Made by a program: the position numbers and the translations under genes. Positions 53,730 to 62,875 of a stretch of DNA of 64,000 bases are shown in pieces. The DNA comes from Pseudoalteromonas rhizosphaerae (GTDB lineage Bacteria; Pseudomonadota; Gammaproteobacteria; Enterobacterales; Alteromonadaceae). Location of the stretch: the NCBI RefSeq assembly GCF_902498845.1, contig NZ_CABVLM010000003.1, forward strand, positions 248,001 through 312,000. The letters run 5' to 3'. Every line of letters begins with the position of its first letter. Position 1 is the stretch's first letter. The notes beneath the pieces are model-generated. The model saw only the letters and a program-made list of their open reading frames with translations. It was not told the origin of the DNA and ran no database searches.

Positions 53730-54029
53730 TTATGCTGTTAAACCTGCTGGAGGCTCTGCAAATGCTTCTTCACCCGTTTCAACATCTACCAACTCGTAGC
53801 CACGTTCTTTTCTAACAACTTTTAGTACAGGTTTTTCAAATGCTGTTTTTAAACGCTCTGCGTCATCTCGTAACGCATCTAAGGTGTTGCCAAAAGGCGC
53901 TGCGCCCGTTTCTGACCAATTCGTTACTTTACCATTTAGGTTATATTCAACCTCATGTATTTGATATTGCGCCGCTTCATCTTTAGTTGCTTCACAAAAA
54001 ATCACTCGGTAGTTCCAAAATCCAGCCAT
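53730..54029 (-). CDS. Small conserved protein, unknown
   Basis: A 99-residue cytoplasmic protein beginning MAGFWNYRVIF, with no signal peptide or membrane segment and an acidic C-terminus. The start at 54029 has GAGAAGAG upstream; an extension to 54113 would run through a basic, unrelated stretch and the terminator hairpin. The layout (a strand-rich start, EVEYNLNGKVTNW, then a helix DALRDDAERLKTAFEKPVLKV) suggests a single compact domain. I do not recognise a function. Confidence 0.65.
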   Translation of the reverse strand: MAGFWNYRVIFCEATKDEAAQYQIHEVEYNLNGKVTNWSETGAAPFGNTLDALRDDAERLKTAFEKPVLKVVRKERGYELVDVETGEEAFAEPPAGLTA

Positions 54030-54095
54030 TGCTCTTCTCTTGTTAAATTTAATTGTCGCTACTTTAGCAGCTCTAATAAGGCTTTTCACTAGCGT

Positions 54096-54126
54096 AAAAA
54101 AAAAAGCCCGCAAATAATGCGGGCTT
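54096..54126 (-). terminator. Rho-independent terminator of the TonB receptor gene
   Basis: Read on the minus strand, AAGCCCGC pairs with GCGGGCTT around a 7-nt loop and runs into ten T, 25 bp after the receptor stop codon. Confidence 0.94.
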
Positions 54127-54150
54127 AAATCTACTTAACTAAAATGGAGT

Positions 54151-56442
54151 TTAGTAAAACTTCACTTTAAATTCTGCACCGATATAGCGTTCTTCATTTA
54201 CCATACCAGTGTTATTATTGAAGTCGATTGCACCGATTACTTGTTGCTCGTCAAATAAGTTACGTACAAACGCAGATACTTCATACTCATAATCACCTTC
54301 AGCCCAGTTATAACCAGCACGTAGGCCAGTTTCTAATAGTGATTTACCTTCGAATTCAACTGACTCATACAAGAAGAAGTCAATTTCGCTGCGGTATGAA
54401 ATATCGGTATAGGCGAAGAAGTCACCACCAGCTACTTCTTTAGTATAACGAAGCGTTAAATTAGAGATCCATTCCGGCGCATGCGGAAGGCTATTGCCAT
54501 CCAAAATAGCGCGATCTTCAGGGCCAAATGCGCCAGGAACTTGGAATGTAGGATCTTTCACGGTGCACTGCGCACATACAGCAACAGCAAGGTCATTATC
54601 TTTAAGCTCAGTTTTGTTGTAGCTTAAGTTAAATGTGGCATTCAACTCATCAGTTAATACCCACTCAGTGTCTAGCTCAAAACCATAACCGGTCGTTTTA
54701 TCAGCATTTACTAAACGGTTAAAATTAGCGCCACCACCTACAGCCGTTAACTGCTGGTCATCCATTTGATAGTAAAAAACAGTCGCATTTACACGGCCGC
54801 GGCCATCTAACACATCTGATTTGATACCTGTTTCGTATGATGTAACAGTCTCTGACTTAGCAATCGTTACTTCATCGCCAAATAGAATACGGCCCTGAAT
54901 GCTTGGCGCTCGGAAGCTATTCGCAATACGTGCATACCAGTTAACATCGTCGTTAATTTTATAGCTTGATGAAATATCCCAGCTGATGTGATCATCACTA
55001 GGGTTTTCAGTTAAAAACAGTGCACCACCGCCAGCAGGACTTAATGTACGATTTGCAGAGAATTCTTTATCATCATCAGAATAACGAAGGCCAGCAGTCA
55101 CTTTAAAGTCATCTGTTAGTGTGTAGTCAACCGAACCAAAGACTGCCCACGCTTTAGTGTCTTGCTGTTGAATAACATAACCATTTAGTGCTCCATTAGC
55201 AGCAGTATCATAGCTGTAGTTCTCAATGGTTAACGCTTCATCAAAGTAAAATACACCTACTTGATAATTTAAGTCACCAGTGAAGTTACTTGATAAACGA
55301 AGTTCTTGCGTATACTGGTCGTGCTCAGGAATACCATCAGCACTTTCTGAAGAAAATGGAATAAACCCAGGTCCCATTGCAACAGCTACGTCATTAATTG
55401 AATAACCACCGTAACCACCATCGATGTCTGCGCGAGAATAAATTTCTGCGCTTTCCCATGCTGAGATAGAGGTAATAGTATGGTTAGCCAAATCCCACTC
55501 AAGTTTTAGATTGGCACCTTGAGATTCAACCTGCTGTGTCGCACGAGAAGCTGCATCATGAAAAACTACATCATGATCATAGCCATCAACTAAATCATTA
55601 CTGCCTTTTTTAATAACATTGGCACGAAAAGCAATTGGTGAACCGTCCATATCACGCACATGGTAGTTAAATAAACCGGTAAAATCATTGCCTTCATACA
55701 AGAATTGGATACGTGCGGCTTGGTCAGTGTAGCCACCCAGAGCATCTTTTTGTTCAAAGCCTGGCGCACGATTATCAATATAATCGTCTTTATCCTGCCA
55801 AAGTACTGATACACGTGTTGATAAACGGTCTGTTAATGCACCACCAACTGCACCTTCAAAGTCTACTGCACCTCGGCTGCCGTAAGATACAGAGCCATAG
55901 CCATCAAAATCTTGGCTTGGTTTAACTGTATCAAATTTAACTAAACCTGCCGGCGTATTACGACCAAACAAGGTGCCTTGTGGGCCACGTAATACTTCAA
56001 CACGTGCCACATCAAATACAGGGAAGCCCTTTAAAATAGCATTTTCTTGTACTACTTCATCAACTACCAATGATACTGGTTGCGAGGCATTTAAATCAAA
56101 ATCAGTATTACCTAAGCCACGAACATAAAAGCGTGGGAAAGAACGGCCAAATGAAGACTCAATCGATAAGCTTGGGATTTTCGCATTCATAAAGCGAATA
56201 TCCATGCCAGCAGAGCTGTAAGCATCTAAATTATCGCCTTGCAATGCAGATACTGCGACAGGTACTTCCTGTGCATTTTCTACACGCTTGCGCGCAGTGA
56301 TTTGAATAACTTCTAATTGCTTGCTTTGCGCAGTTGGAGCTTGTTCATCAGCAGCAAGAGTTGTAAATGAAGTACCTGCTACGGCAGAGAACAACGTTGC
56401 ATTGATTAGGGTTGCTAACGTAGATCTTTTCATTGCTTTCAT
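54151..56442 (-). CDS. TonB-dependent outer membrane receptor
   Basis: Outer-membrane active transporter of 763 residues. A signal peptide (about 1-31, ending TTLAADE) precedes a TonB-box-like segment (LEVIQITARKR), the plug domain (PVAVSALQGDNLDAY... to the RGPQGTLFGRNTPAG motif) and a 22-stranded barrel that ends in a terminal aromatic (KVKFY). I start at the ATG at 56442; an upstream TTG is unlikely. The plug motif RGPQGTLFGRN is typical of receptors for complex organic ligands (IroN/FecA-independent, FyuA-like group), but the substrate cannot be given. It is a single gene with a long upstream region. Confidence 0.92.
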   Translation of the reverse strand: MKAMKRSTLATLINATLFSAVAGTSFTTLAADEQAPTAQSKQLEVIQITARKRVENAQEVPVAVSALQGDNLDAYSSAGMDIRFMNAKIPSLSIESSFGRSFPRFYVRGLGNTDFDLNASQPVSLVVDEVVQENAILKGFPVFDVARVEVLRGPQGTLFGRNTPAGLVKFDTVKPSQDFDGYGSVSYGSRGAVDFEGAVGGALTDRLSTRVSVLWQDKDDYIDNRAPGFEQKDALGGYTDQAARIQFLYEGNDFTGLFNYHVRDMDGSPIAFRANVIKKGSNDLVDGYDHDVVFHDAASRATQQVESQGANLKLEWDLANHTITSISAWESAEIYSRADIDGGYGGYSINDVAVAMGPGFIPFSSESADGIPEHDQYTQELRLSSNFTGDLNYQVGVFYFDEALTIENYSYDTAANGALNGYVIQQQDTKAWAVFGSVDYTLTDDFKVTAGLRYSDDDKEFSANRTLSPAGGGALFLTENPSDDHISWDISSSYKINDDVNWYARIANSFRAPSIQGRILFGDEVTIAKSETVTSYETGIKSDVLDGRGRVNATVFYYQMDDQQLTAVGGGANFNRLVNADKTTGYGFELDTEWVLTDELNATFNLSYNKTELKDNDLAVAVCAQCTVKDPTFQVPGAFGPEDRAILDGNSLPHAPEWISNLTLRYTKEVAGGDFFAYTDISYRSEIDFFLYESVEFEGKSLLETGLRAGYNWAEGDYEYEVSAFVRNLFDEQQVIGAIDFNNNTGMVNEERYIGAEFKVKFY

Positions 56443-56939
56443 GTCGGGGTTTAACCTTTTTAGTGCACTCTTATTCAACGGTTGATGTGTTGCGCCAAAT
56501 TCACTCGGCGGGCTCGGCCAATTTTTCGCGCCTTAAGTTAAGCTGCGCGGACCTCTTTGTCGAGAGTGCAAAACGAAGTAAAGAGGCTGAACGAACGCTG
56601 AAGATTATAGCATTGTGTGACACTTTTGCTGCATTAATATGTACAATAATATAAACTTTTTACAACAAATAACGGCACGATAAGCGAACTTGAGAGATTT
56701 TATGCAATTATATTTGTTTTATGCGGACATTTGTCCTGTCAATAAGATCGTTGTAAATGTATTGAGCATCACAAGTGGGAGCCGCTAAGTGACTATAATG
56801 CTCATTGAGTAAACCTAGCATAGCCAAATTTAATTCTGCTATACAATGCTTCTGCAAAGTTAATCGATATATTTTATTGATAAATCATACCTTATGCTAA
56901 TGTATATAAACACGACAGAGCTAATCATTAAGGATTAAG
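56443..56939. other. Non-coding region between receptor and HdeD-like gene
   Basis: About 500 bp without a convincing gene; it serves as the divergent control region of the receptor and the HdeD-like gene. It contains CCTCTTT (56552-56558) with AAAGAGG (56580-56586), a 7-bp inverted repeat in the receptor leader, and the palindrome GGACATTTGTCC at 56725-56736. Apart from these I see no familiar operator such as a Fur box. Confidence 0.5.
56725..56736. promoter_or_regulatory. GGACA-TT-TGTCC palindrome
   Basis: A perfect 5-bp inverted repeat with a 2-bp centre near the middle of the receptor/HdeD control region, about 280 bp from the receptor start and 200 bp from the HdeD-like start. Short, so chance is possible. 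Confidence 0.3.
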
Positions 56940-57488
56940 ATGGATCTAACCACCACACTTTCAAAAAACTGGTCAGTACTGTTAGTACGCGGCCTCATTG
57001 CAATTATTTTTGGCGTTATTACTTGGTTTGCACCCAATGCATCTCTGAGTATTATGTTGTTATTTTTTGCGGGCTATTTTTTATTTGATGGCATACTAAG
57101 AACATGGGTTGCTTGGAACTCTAAGCAACACAATCCCTATTGGCGCTGGTTATTGGCCGGTGGGGTGTTATCAATCATCGCAGGACTAGTTACCCTATTT
57201 GCACCAAACGTTACCGCGATACTATTACTTTATTATGTCGCTGCGTGGGCCATAGCGATTGGCGCTGTTGAAATTTTAATTGCGCTTAAATTAAGAGCGG
57301 AGATATCTAATGAGTGGATATTAATTATTACTGGGGCAATATCAGTATTGTTTGGTTTATATTTAATCTTTAATCCTAGCGCAGGGATCCATACTTTACT
57401 TTGGTTAGTCGCCACTTACGCCGTACTATTTGGTGCTTTAATTGTATTATTTTCATTAAAGCTAAGAAAGATGGCACAACAGCAATAA
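56940..57488 (+). CDS. HdeD-family membrane protein (DUF308)
   Basis: Inner-membrane protein of 182 residues with six hydrophobic segments in three similar pairs. The repeated pattern GVITWFAPNASLSIMLLFFAGYFLFDGI / GLVTLFAPNVTAILLLYYVAAWAIAIGAVEI / LIFNPSAGIHTLLWLVATYAVLFGALIVL is the HdeD/DUF308 signature. In E. coli HdeD contributes to acid resistance at high cell density; the role here is unproven. It follows AAGGATTAAG as ribosome binding site. Confidence 0.85.
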   Translation: MDLTTTLSKNWSVLLVRGLIAIIFGVITWFAPNASLSIMLLFFAGYFLFDGILRTWVAWNSKQHNPYWRWLLAGGVLSIIAGLVTLFAPNVTAILLLYYVAAWAIAIGAVEILIALKLRAEISNEWILIITGAISVLFGLYLIFNPSAGIHTLLWLVATYAVLFGALIVLFSLKLRKMAQQQ

Positions 57489-57565
57489 CTCATCAATAAA
57501 AACGAAGTAATTTGCTACTCGTTGCAGCAAATTACTTCTGCAAGACGATACCGGTACCGCTGGAT

Positions 57566-58438
57566 TTATTTCGTTGCTCGTCCCCGCCTTAATGCAATTT
57601 CACCATCAATATGTATATCACGTTGTGGGAAAGAAATAACGACATTATGCTCAGCAAATATTTTATATACGCTAAAACGAATATCACTGCGGACTTGGCG
57701 CAACATGGTTTCTGATTCAGCACAAACCCAAAAAATAGCATTGAACACTAAAGAGCTTTCTGCAAAATCATCAAATAACACTGAAGATGCCGGCGTCGGG
57801 AGTATTGCAGGATGTTCGCTCAACACTTGTTTGATCAGTTTTTCAACTAACAATACATCTGATCCATATGCCACACCAACACTGACAGACGAACGAGCAT
57901 TGCGGTCAATCAAGGTCCAATTCGTCACTGTGTTTTCGAGTAGTTGACTGTTTGGTATAAGCATGTGTACACCATCGTTGCGACGAATGCGCGTGGAGCG
58001 AGTATTAATCGTTTCAACCACCCCTTTGGCGTTGCCCACTTCTAAGAAATCTCCAATACGAATTGGCCGCTCCCACATTAAAATCCAGCCACTAATAAAG
58101 TTATTAATGATATTTTGTGCCCCGAATCCTACACCAATAGCTATAGCGCCAGAAACAAAGGCAAATGCTGTTAACGGAATATTTAACACTTCAAGGGAGG
58201 TAAATATTAAAATTGCGATACTTAACACTAAATAAATACGGGTAAATAAATGCACCGCATCAGGGTTCATTTTACGTGCGAGCAGAGTTTTTCGTATTAA
58301 TCGACCAATCCATGTAACCACAAACCACATGGCAAAGAGTATCAAAGGCACTTGAATAACTTTAGCTACAGTAATTTCGATATTGTTATAGCTAAAAATT
58401 ACATACGATAAATAATGAGAGATTGACTCTAACGTCAT
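57566..58438 (-). CDS. Small-conductance mechanosensitive channel (MscS family)
   Basis: A 290-residue channel with three hydrophobic segments, the last being the amphipathic pore helix (AFAFVSGAIAIGVGFGAQNIINNFISGWIL), followed by the MscS beta-domain (RIGDFLEVGNAKGVVETINTRSTRIRRNDGVHMLIPNSQL) and a C-terminal alpha/beta part. It opens under membrane tension to release solutes on osmotic down-shock. It is similar in size to MscS of E. coli and is a single gene. Confidence 0.93.
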   Translation of the reverse strand: MTLESISHYLSYVIFSYNNIEITVAKVIQVPLILFAMWFVVTWIGRLIRKTLLARKMNPDAVHLFTRIYLVLSIAILIFTSLEVLNIPLTAFAFVSGAIAIGVGFGAQNIINNFISGWILMWERPIRIGDFLEVGNAKGVVETINTRSTRIRRNDGVHMLIPNSQLLENTVTNWTLIDRNARSSVSVGVAYGSDVLLVEKLIKQVLSEHPAILPTPASSVLFDDFAESSLVFNAIFWVCAESETMLRQVRSDIRFSVYKIFAEHNVVISFPQRDIHIDGEIALRRGRATK

Positions 58439-58561
58439 ACTTTTTCCAAAATTAATAAAACAAATAGCTATTCAGGGTTAAGTAAGTTTAGCACGCCATA
58501 ATGGCATTTACGGAGAAGTTAAAGTTCAATATGTTTTTTATGAACAAATCATTAACATTTT

Positions 58562-58592
58562 CTTACAGGTAATGCTATATAAGTACTGTAAG
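58562..58592. promoter_or_regulatory. Inverted repeat upstream of the 70-residue gene
   Basis: CTTACAG (58562-58568) and CTGTAAG (58586-58592) are a perfect 7-bp inverted repeat with a 17-bp centre that contains TATATA. It lies 24 bp before the small gene and could be an operator over its -10 element. Confidence 0.35.
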
Positions 58593-58615
58593 CTTAAATA
58601 AAGCACGAGGAACGA

Positions 58616-58828
58616 ATGATGTCACAACTGACCTTAAATCAAAAATTAGCCACGCTACAACCTTTAGTTGATTTGCAACTGTTTGAATCAAGTATTGAAT
58701 ACCGCAATAAAATTTTGTCTGTGCTTGCAGAGCAAGAACATACTCTTAATTGCATTAACAAAGAGTTTGGTCACCAGCAACCGGCAAGTTTTGGTAGCGA
58801 AAAAAAGTTTGTTTTAGGTTACAACTAA
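58616..58828 (+). CDS. Small soluble protein, unknown
   Basis: A 70-residue product (MMSQLTLNQKLATLQPLVDL...), predicted to be mostly helical, with one cysteine and no signal peptide. GAGGAAC lies just upstream. Two ATG codons are adjacent, so the start is uncertain by one residue. I do not recognise the family. Confidence 0.55.
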   Translation: MMSQLTLNQKLATLQPLVDLQLFESSIEYRNKILSVLAEQEHTLNCINKEFGHQQPASFGSEKKFVLGYN

Positions 58829-58989
58829 TTTTGCTACTTCGCGCATGCAATATAAACCAAAATTCTCAATTAAGTACCAACCTGTAGTAGCTTTAATACG
58901 TCCTACTGTTTAAGGCTACTATTTCTCGATTTGCACTATTTTTACCTAAAAACACGTTTTTTGCGCTCAATCCCCACCTTAAACCGATA

Positions 58990-59024
58990 AACTTAGTTGT
59001 ATATACATGAAAATTTGCTAAGTT
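58990..59024. promoter_or_regulatory. Inverted repeat upstream of the M3 peptidase gene
   Basis: AACTTAG (58990-58996) and CTAAGTT (59018-59024) pair over 7 bp around a TA-rich centre that holds TATATA, 57 bp before the peptidase start. Operator or chance; no named consensus. Confidence 0.3.
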
Positions 59025-59080
59025 ATGGGTGTTTTATGTCTCGCCTGTTTTTCAAGGCTCACCTATTTTATGGAGTTCTC

Positions 59081-61213
59081 ATGCGTAAGACCCTTATAGC
59101 AACTACAATTGCTAGTGCATTATTATTATCTGCTTGTAGTTCGCAAAACGATGCAGATACAAAAGAGCAAACGACTCAAGTACAAACAGCCAATGTAGAC
59201 AACGTATTAATGAAACCAAGTCCATTACAATATATGGCACCAGAATTTGATAAATTTGGTACCAGTGATTATGAACCGGCATTTGATGCAGGTATTGCGC
59301 AGCAAAAAGCGCAAATCACGGCTATCGCTAACAACCCAGCTCCAGCTACATTTAAAAACACCTTAGTTGAATTAGAACTATCTGGCGAATTGCTTGATCG
59401 CGTTTCAACCGCTTTCTATAACTTATCTGGTTTGATCTCTAATGATGAGTATCAACGTATTGCAGCAAAAATGGCCCCAGTGTTATCTGCGCATTCTGAT
59501 GACATTTATCTTAACAAAGCCTTATTTTCACGTGTTGAAACCATTAATGGCAATAAAGCGAAGTTAAATGCCGAAGATCAGCGTTTAGTTGAGTTTTACT
59601 ACACTAAGTTTGTTAACGCAGGTGCAAAATTAGATGAAGCACAAAAAGCCAAAATGCGTGAAATCAACGCAGAGCTTGCTAAGTTATCAACAGCCTTCTC
59701 GCAAAACGTATTAAAATCGTTTAAAGAGGACGTTGTATTAGTAACCGATAAAAGCGAACTTGCTGGCCTTTCTGACGCTGAAATAGCAAGCCTTGCCGCT
59801 GCCGCTAAAAAAGCAGGTAAAGAAGGCTACATGATCACGTTGGTGAACACCACGCAACAGCCGATTCTCAGCAGCCTAGAAAACCGTAAGTTACGTGAAC
59901 GTATTTTTAAAGCATCAACGACTCGTGCGCAAAATACCAATGGCCCTATCATTATCAAAGAAACCAATTTGCGCGCTCAAAAAGCAGCACTACTTGGCTA
60001 CAAAAATTGGGCTTCATATGTAATGACCACACGTATGGCTAAAACCACTGAAAACGTTTATGGCATATTAGATGACTTAGCACCTAAAGCCGTAAATAAA
60101 GCAAAAGCTGAAGCTGCTGAAATTCAAAAAGTAATTGATGCATCAGGCGAAACGTTTACTGTACAACCATGGGACTGGGCATTCTATTCTGAAAAAGTGC
60201 GCCAAGCTAAGTACGACCTAGATCCTGCTTTAGTTAAGCCATACTTTGAAATGCAATCAGTGATCCATAACGGTTTATTCTTTGCGATGGAAAAACTATA
60301 CGGCATTACTTTCAAAGAGCGTAAAGATTTACCACTTTATCACGAAGATGTAATGGCGTTTGAAGTGTTCAACGCCGATGGTAGTTCTATTGGTTTATTC
60401 TACATGGACCCTTATGCTCGTGAGGGTAAACGTGGCGGTGCTTGGATGAGTGCATATGTTAGCCAAAGTGGCTTAAAAGGCACAAAACCTGTAATTTATA
60501 ACGCGCAAAACATTCCTAAACCTGCAGATGGTCAGCCAACACTGATGACTTTTGACGAAGTTACGACTATGTTCCATGAATTTGGTCATGCGGCACACGG
60601 TTTGTTCTCAGACGTAAAATACCCAAGCCTTGCAGGCACTGCAACAGCTCGTGACTTTGTTGAATTCCCGTCACAAGCGAACGAAGATTGGAACATCGAA
60701 CCAACTGTACTTGCTAACTACGCGAAGCATTACAAGACGGGTGAACCAATTCCTAAAGAATTACTCGACAAAGTACTTGAGTCACAAAACTTCAACCAAG
60801 GTTTTGGTACCACTGAGTATTTAGCTGCAGCATTACTTGATATGGAATGGCATTCATTTGGTGTTGATAAGAAAATAACTGATGTACAAAAATTTGAGCA
60901 TGACGCGTTAGAGAAACACGGCATTGCTTACTACCCAGTACCACCGCGTTATAAGTCTTGCTACTTTAGCCACACCTTTGCTGGTGGCTATTCAGCAGGT
61001 TACTATGCATACCTTTGGACTGAAGTATTTGCAGCTGATGCCTTTGCGCATATGACAAAGCAAGGCGGCTTAACTCGTGACAACGGTGATAGCTTCCGCA
61101 AAGAGATTTTATCAAAAGGTAACAGCCGCGACTTAATGCAAAGCTATATTGAGTTCCGTGGTCAAAAGCCAACTACCGACGCTCTACTTAAGCGCCGTGG
61201 TTTAGTTAAGTAA
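59081..61213 (+). CDS. M3-family peptidyl-dipeptidase lipoprotein (Dcp-like)
   Basis: Zinc metallopeptidase of 710 residues related to Dcp/oligopeptidase A. The active site is HEFGHAAHGLF near residue 500, with the downstream glutamate ligand in ATARDFVEFPSQANEDW. Unlike cytoplasmic Dcp of E. coli it begins with a lipoprotein signal peptide (MRKTLIATTIASALLLSAC), so it acts in the envelope. I start at the ATG at 59081, preceded by GGAG; in-frame upstream codons would bury the signal peptide. It probably removes dipeptides from small peptides entering the periplasm. Confidence 0.93.
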   Translation: MRKTLIATTIASALLLSACSSQNDADTKEQTTQVQTANVDNVLMKPSPLQYMAPEFDKFGTSDYEPAFDAGIAQQKAQITAIANNPAPATFKNTLVELELSGELLDRVSTAFYNLSGLISNDEYQRIAAKMAPVLSAHSDDIYLNKALFSRVETINGNKAKLNAEDQRLVEFYYTKFVNAGAKLDEAQKAKMREINAELAKLSTAFSQNVLKSFKEDVVLVTDKSELAGLSDAEIASLAAAAKKAGKEGYMITLVNTTQQPILSSLENRKLRERIFKASTTRAQNTNGPIIIKETNLRAQKAALLGYKNWASYVMTTRMAKTTENVYGILDDLAPKAVNKAKAEAAEIQKVIDASGETFTVQPWDWAFYSEKVRQAKYDLDPALVKPYFEMQSVIHNGLFFAMEKLYGITFKERKDLPLYHEDVMAFEVFNADGSSIGLFYMDPYAREGKRGGAWMSAYVSQSGLKGTKPVIYNAQNIPKPADGQPTLMTFDEVTTMFHEFGHAAHGLFSDVKYPSLAGTATARDFVEFPSQANEDWNIEPTVLANYAKHYKTGEPIPKELLDKVLESQNFNQGFGTTEYLAAALLDMEWHSFGVDKKITDVQKFEHDALEKHGIAYYPVPPRYKSCYFSHTFAGGYSAGYYAYLWTEVFAADAFAHMTKQGGLTRDNGDSFRKEILSKGNSRDLMQSYIEFRGQKPTTDALLKRRGLVK

Positions 61214-61228
61214 GCCAAACTAATTATA

Positions 61229-61258
61229 ATGGGAGTCCGTAATGGGCTCTCATTTTTT
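61229..61258 (+). terminator. Rho-independent terminator of the M3 peptidase gene
   Basis: ATGGGAG pairs with CTCTCAT (one G-U pair) around an 11-nt loop and is followed by TTTTT, 15 bp after the stop. Confidence 0.75.
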
Positions 61259-61356
61259 ATCGCCATTATTCATCCTAACCTTGTTACCTTCTAACTCAAA
61301 TCAACACCTTACAGAAGATATATATGCTAATCTAAATAAAAAATTTAGGTTACACA

Positions 61357-62784
61357 ATGCAAAATATACTTTTATTTTCAACTTGCTTACTACTGACTGC
61401 ATGTGCTACAGGGCCAACTGAGCACGCCGATATAGTGATCGCTAATGCGACGATCATCGACGTAACAACCGGACAACTCAGCGTTGAACAATCCCTTGCT
61501 ATTCGCGATGGTGTGATCATAAAGCGCGCTAACAACTCACTAAAAAATAACTACATTACTGATAATTACATTGATGCTAATGATCAATTTTTAATGCCAG
61601 GCCTTTGGGATATGCATGTCCATTTTGGCGGCGGTGAAGCGCTTATAGCCGAAAACAAAGCCCTGTTACCACTTTACCTCGCGTATGGCATTACTACAGT
61701 ACGTGATGCTGCTGCTGATTTAAGTGAGTCAGTTTTAAGCTGGCGAGAGCAAATTAATAATAACCAATTAGTTGGCCCGACCATTTATACATCAGGGCCC
61801 AAACTCGAAGGTAAAGACTCTATTTGGCCTGGCGACTTAGAAGTTGAAACAGTCGAGGAAATGAATGCTGCTATTGATACGCTTGATGCTATGAATGTGG
61901 ATTTTGTGAAAATCACCGATAGTGCATTAACACCTGAACTTTATTTAAAAGCAGTTAAAGAAGTGAAAAAACGTGGCTACCAAATATCTGGTCATATTCC
62001 GTTTTCGCTATCAGTTACAGATGTATCAAATGCAGGGTTAGATGCCATTGAGCATATGACCTACTTGTTAAAAGCCGCAGCAATTAATGAACCTGAAATA
62101 TCAGCAAAAGTGGCTTCAGGTGAACTGAGTTACCGCAGTGCTTTGCCAATTATTACAGCAAATATTGATAACCAAACAGCTTTAAATAAATACGCCGTGT
62201 TAGCTCAAAATAACACGGCCGTAGTACCTACTTTAATTGGTGGTCAAATCACCGCTTATATTGATGAAGATAACCATCAAGATGATGAGTTTTTAAATTA
62301 TTTAGGTAAAGGTCTTAAAGCCACTTACCAATGGCGTGTAGACAGAGCCAATAAAGATACCCAAGATCAAATCAAACAACGTAAAGAACGCTTTGTTAAA
62401 ACAGCTCAATTACTACCTTTAGCACAACAGGCTGGCGTATCAATTATTGCTGGGACCGACGCTGGATTTTTAAATTCGTATATTTACCCAGGTTTATCTC
62501 TTCATCAAGAGCTGGCTATTTTTAGTGATTATGGCTTAACGCCATTACAAACATTGCAATCAGCAACACTTGCTGGACCACAGTTTTTAGGTAAAACGGC
62601 GCAGTTTGGAGAACTTACAGAAGGCAAAACCGCCGATATCATTTTCTTAACTGATAACCCATTAATTGATGTACGTAACACGCAAAAGCTCACTGGGGTT
62701 ATTTCTCATAGTAGTTATTACAATCAAGCAGCACTTGAACAGCTAAAAGTAGATGCCAAGCAATTCGTTAGTTCACAACAGTAA
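61357..62784 (+). CDS. Amidohydrolase-family lipoprotein
   Basis: Metal-dependent hydrolase of 475 residues. It starts with a lipoprotein signal peptide (MQNILLFSTCLLLTAC, lipidated C16), then the small beta-sandwich of the amidohydrolase family (ADIVIANATIIDV), and a TIM barrel. Metal ligands are seen in MPGLWDMHVHFGG, GHIPFS, DAIEHMT and the final aspartate in GTDAGF. The C-terminal ELTEGKTADIIFLTDNPLIDV completes the family pattern. It resembles imidazolonepropionase-like and Xaa-Pro-type dipeptidases (prolidase-like group), so a peptide or amide substrate in the envelope is likely. It lies 143 bp after the M3 peptidase gene. Confidence 0.88.
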   Translation: MQNILLFSTCLLLTACATGPTEHADIVIANATIIDVTTGQLSVEQSLAIRDGVIIKRANNSLKNNYITDNYIDANDQFLMPGLWDMHVHFGGGEALIAENKALLPLYLAYGITTVRDAAADLSESVLSWREQINNNQLVGPTIYTSGPKLEGKDSIWPGDLEVETVEEMNAAIDTLDAMNVDFVKITDSALTPELYLKAVKEVKKRGYQISGHIPFSLSVTDVSNAGLDAIEHMTYLLKAAAINEPEISAKVASGELSYRSALPIITANIDNQTALNKYAVLAQNNTAVVPTLIGGQITAYIDEDNHQDDEFLNYLGKGLKATYQWRVDRANKDTQDQIKQRKERFVKTAQLLPLAQQAGVSIIAGTDAGFLNSYIYPGLSLHQELAIFSDYGLTPLQTLQSATLAGPQFLGKTAQFGELTEGKTADIIFLTDNPLIDVRNTQKLTGVISHSSYYNQAALEQLKVDAKQFVSSQQ

Positions 62785-62795
62785 ATTAATCACCG

Positions 62796-62818
62796 GGCTC
62801 AGGTTACTTCACTGAGCC
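62796..62818 (+). terminator. Hairpin after the amidohydrolase gene
   Basis: GGCTCAG and CTGAGCC pair over 7 bp, 11 bp after the stop. The downstream run is poor in T (ACTCCCTTTAAT), so this is a possible terminator only. Confidence 0.5.
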
Positions 62819-62875
62819 ACTCCCTTTAATACTCTTTGTAGTATACACTCGCGCTTTTAGTTTGGAGTAAGCACT

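Noticed and set aside
56433-56654. Plus-strand open frame upstream of the TonB receptor
   Set aside because: It begins inside the receptor coding region on the opposite strand, has no ribosome binding site and its translation shows no domain or topology.
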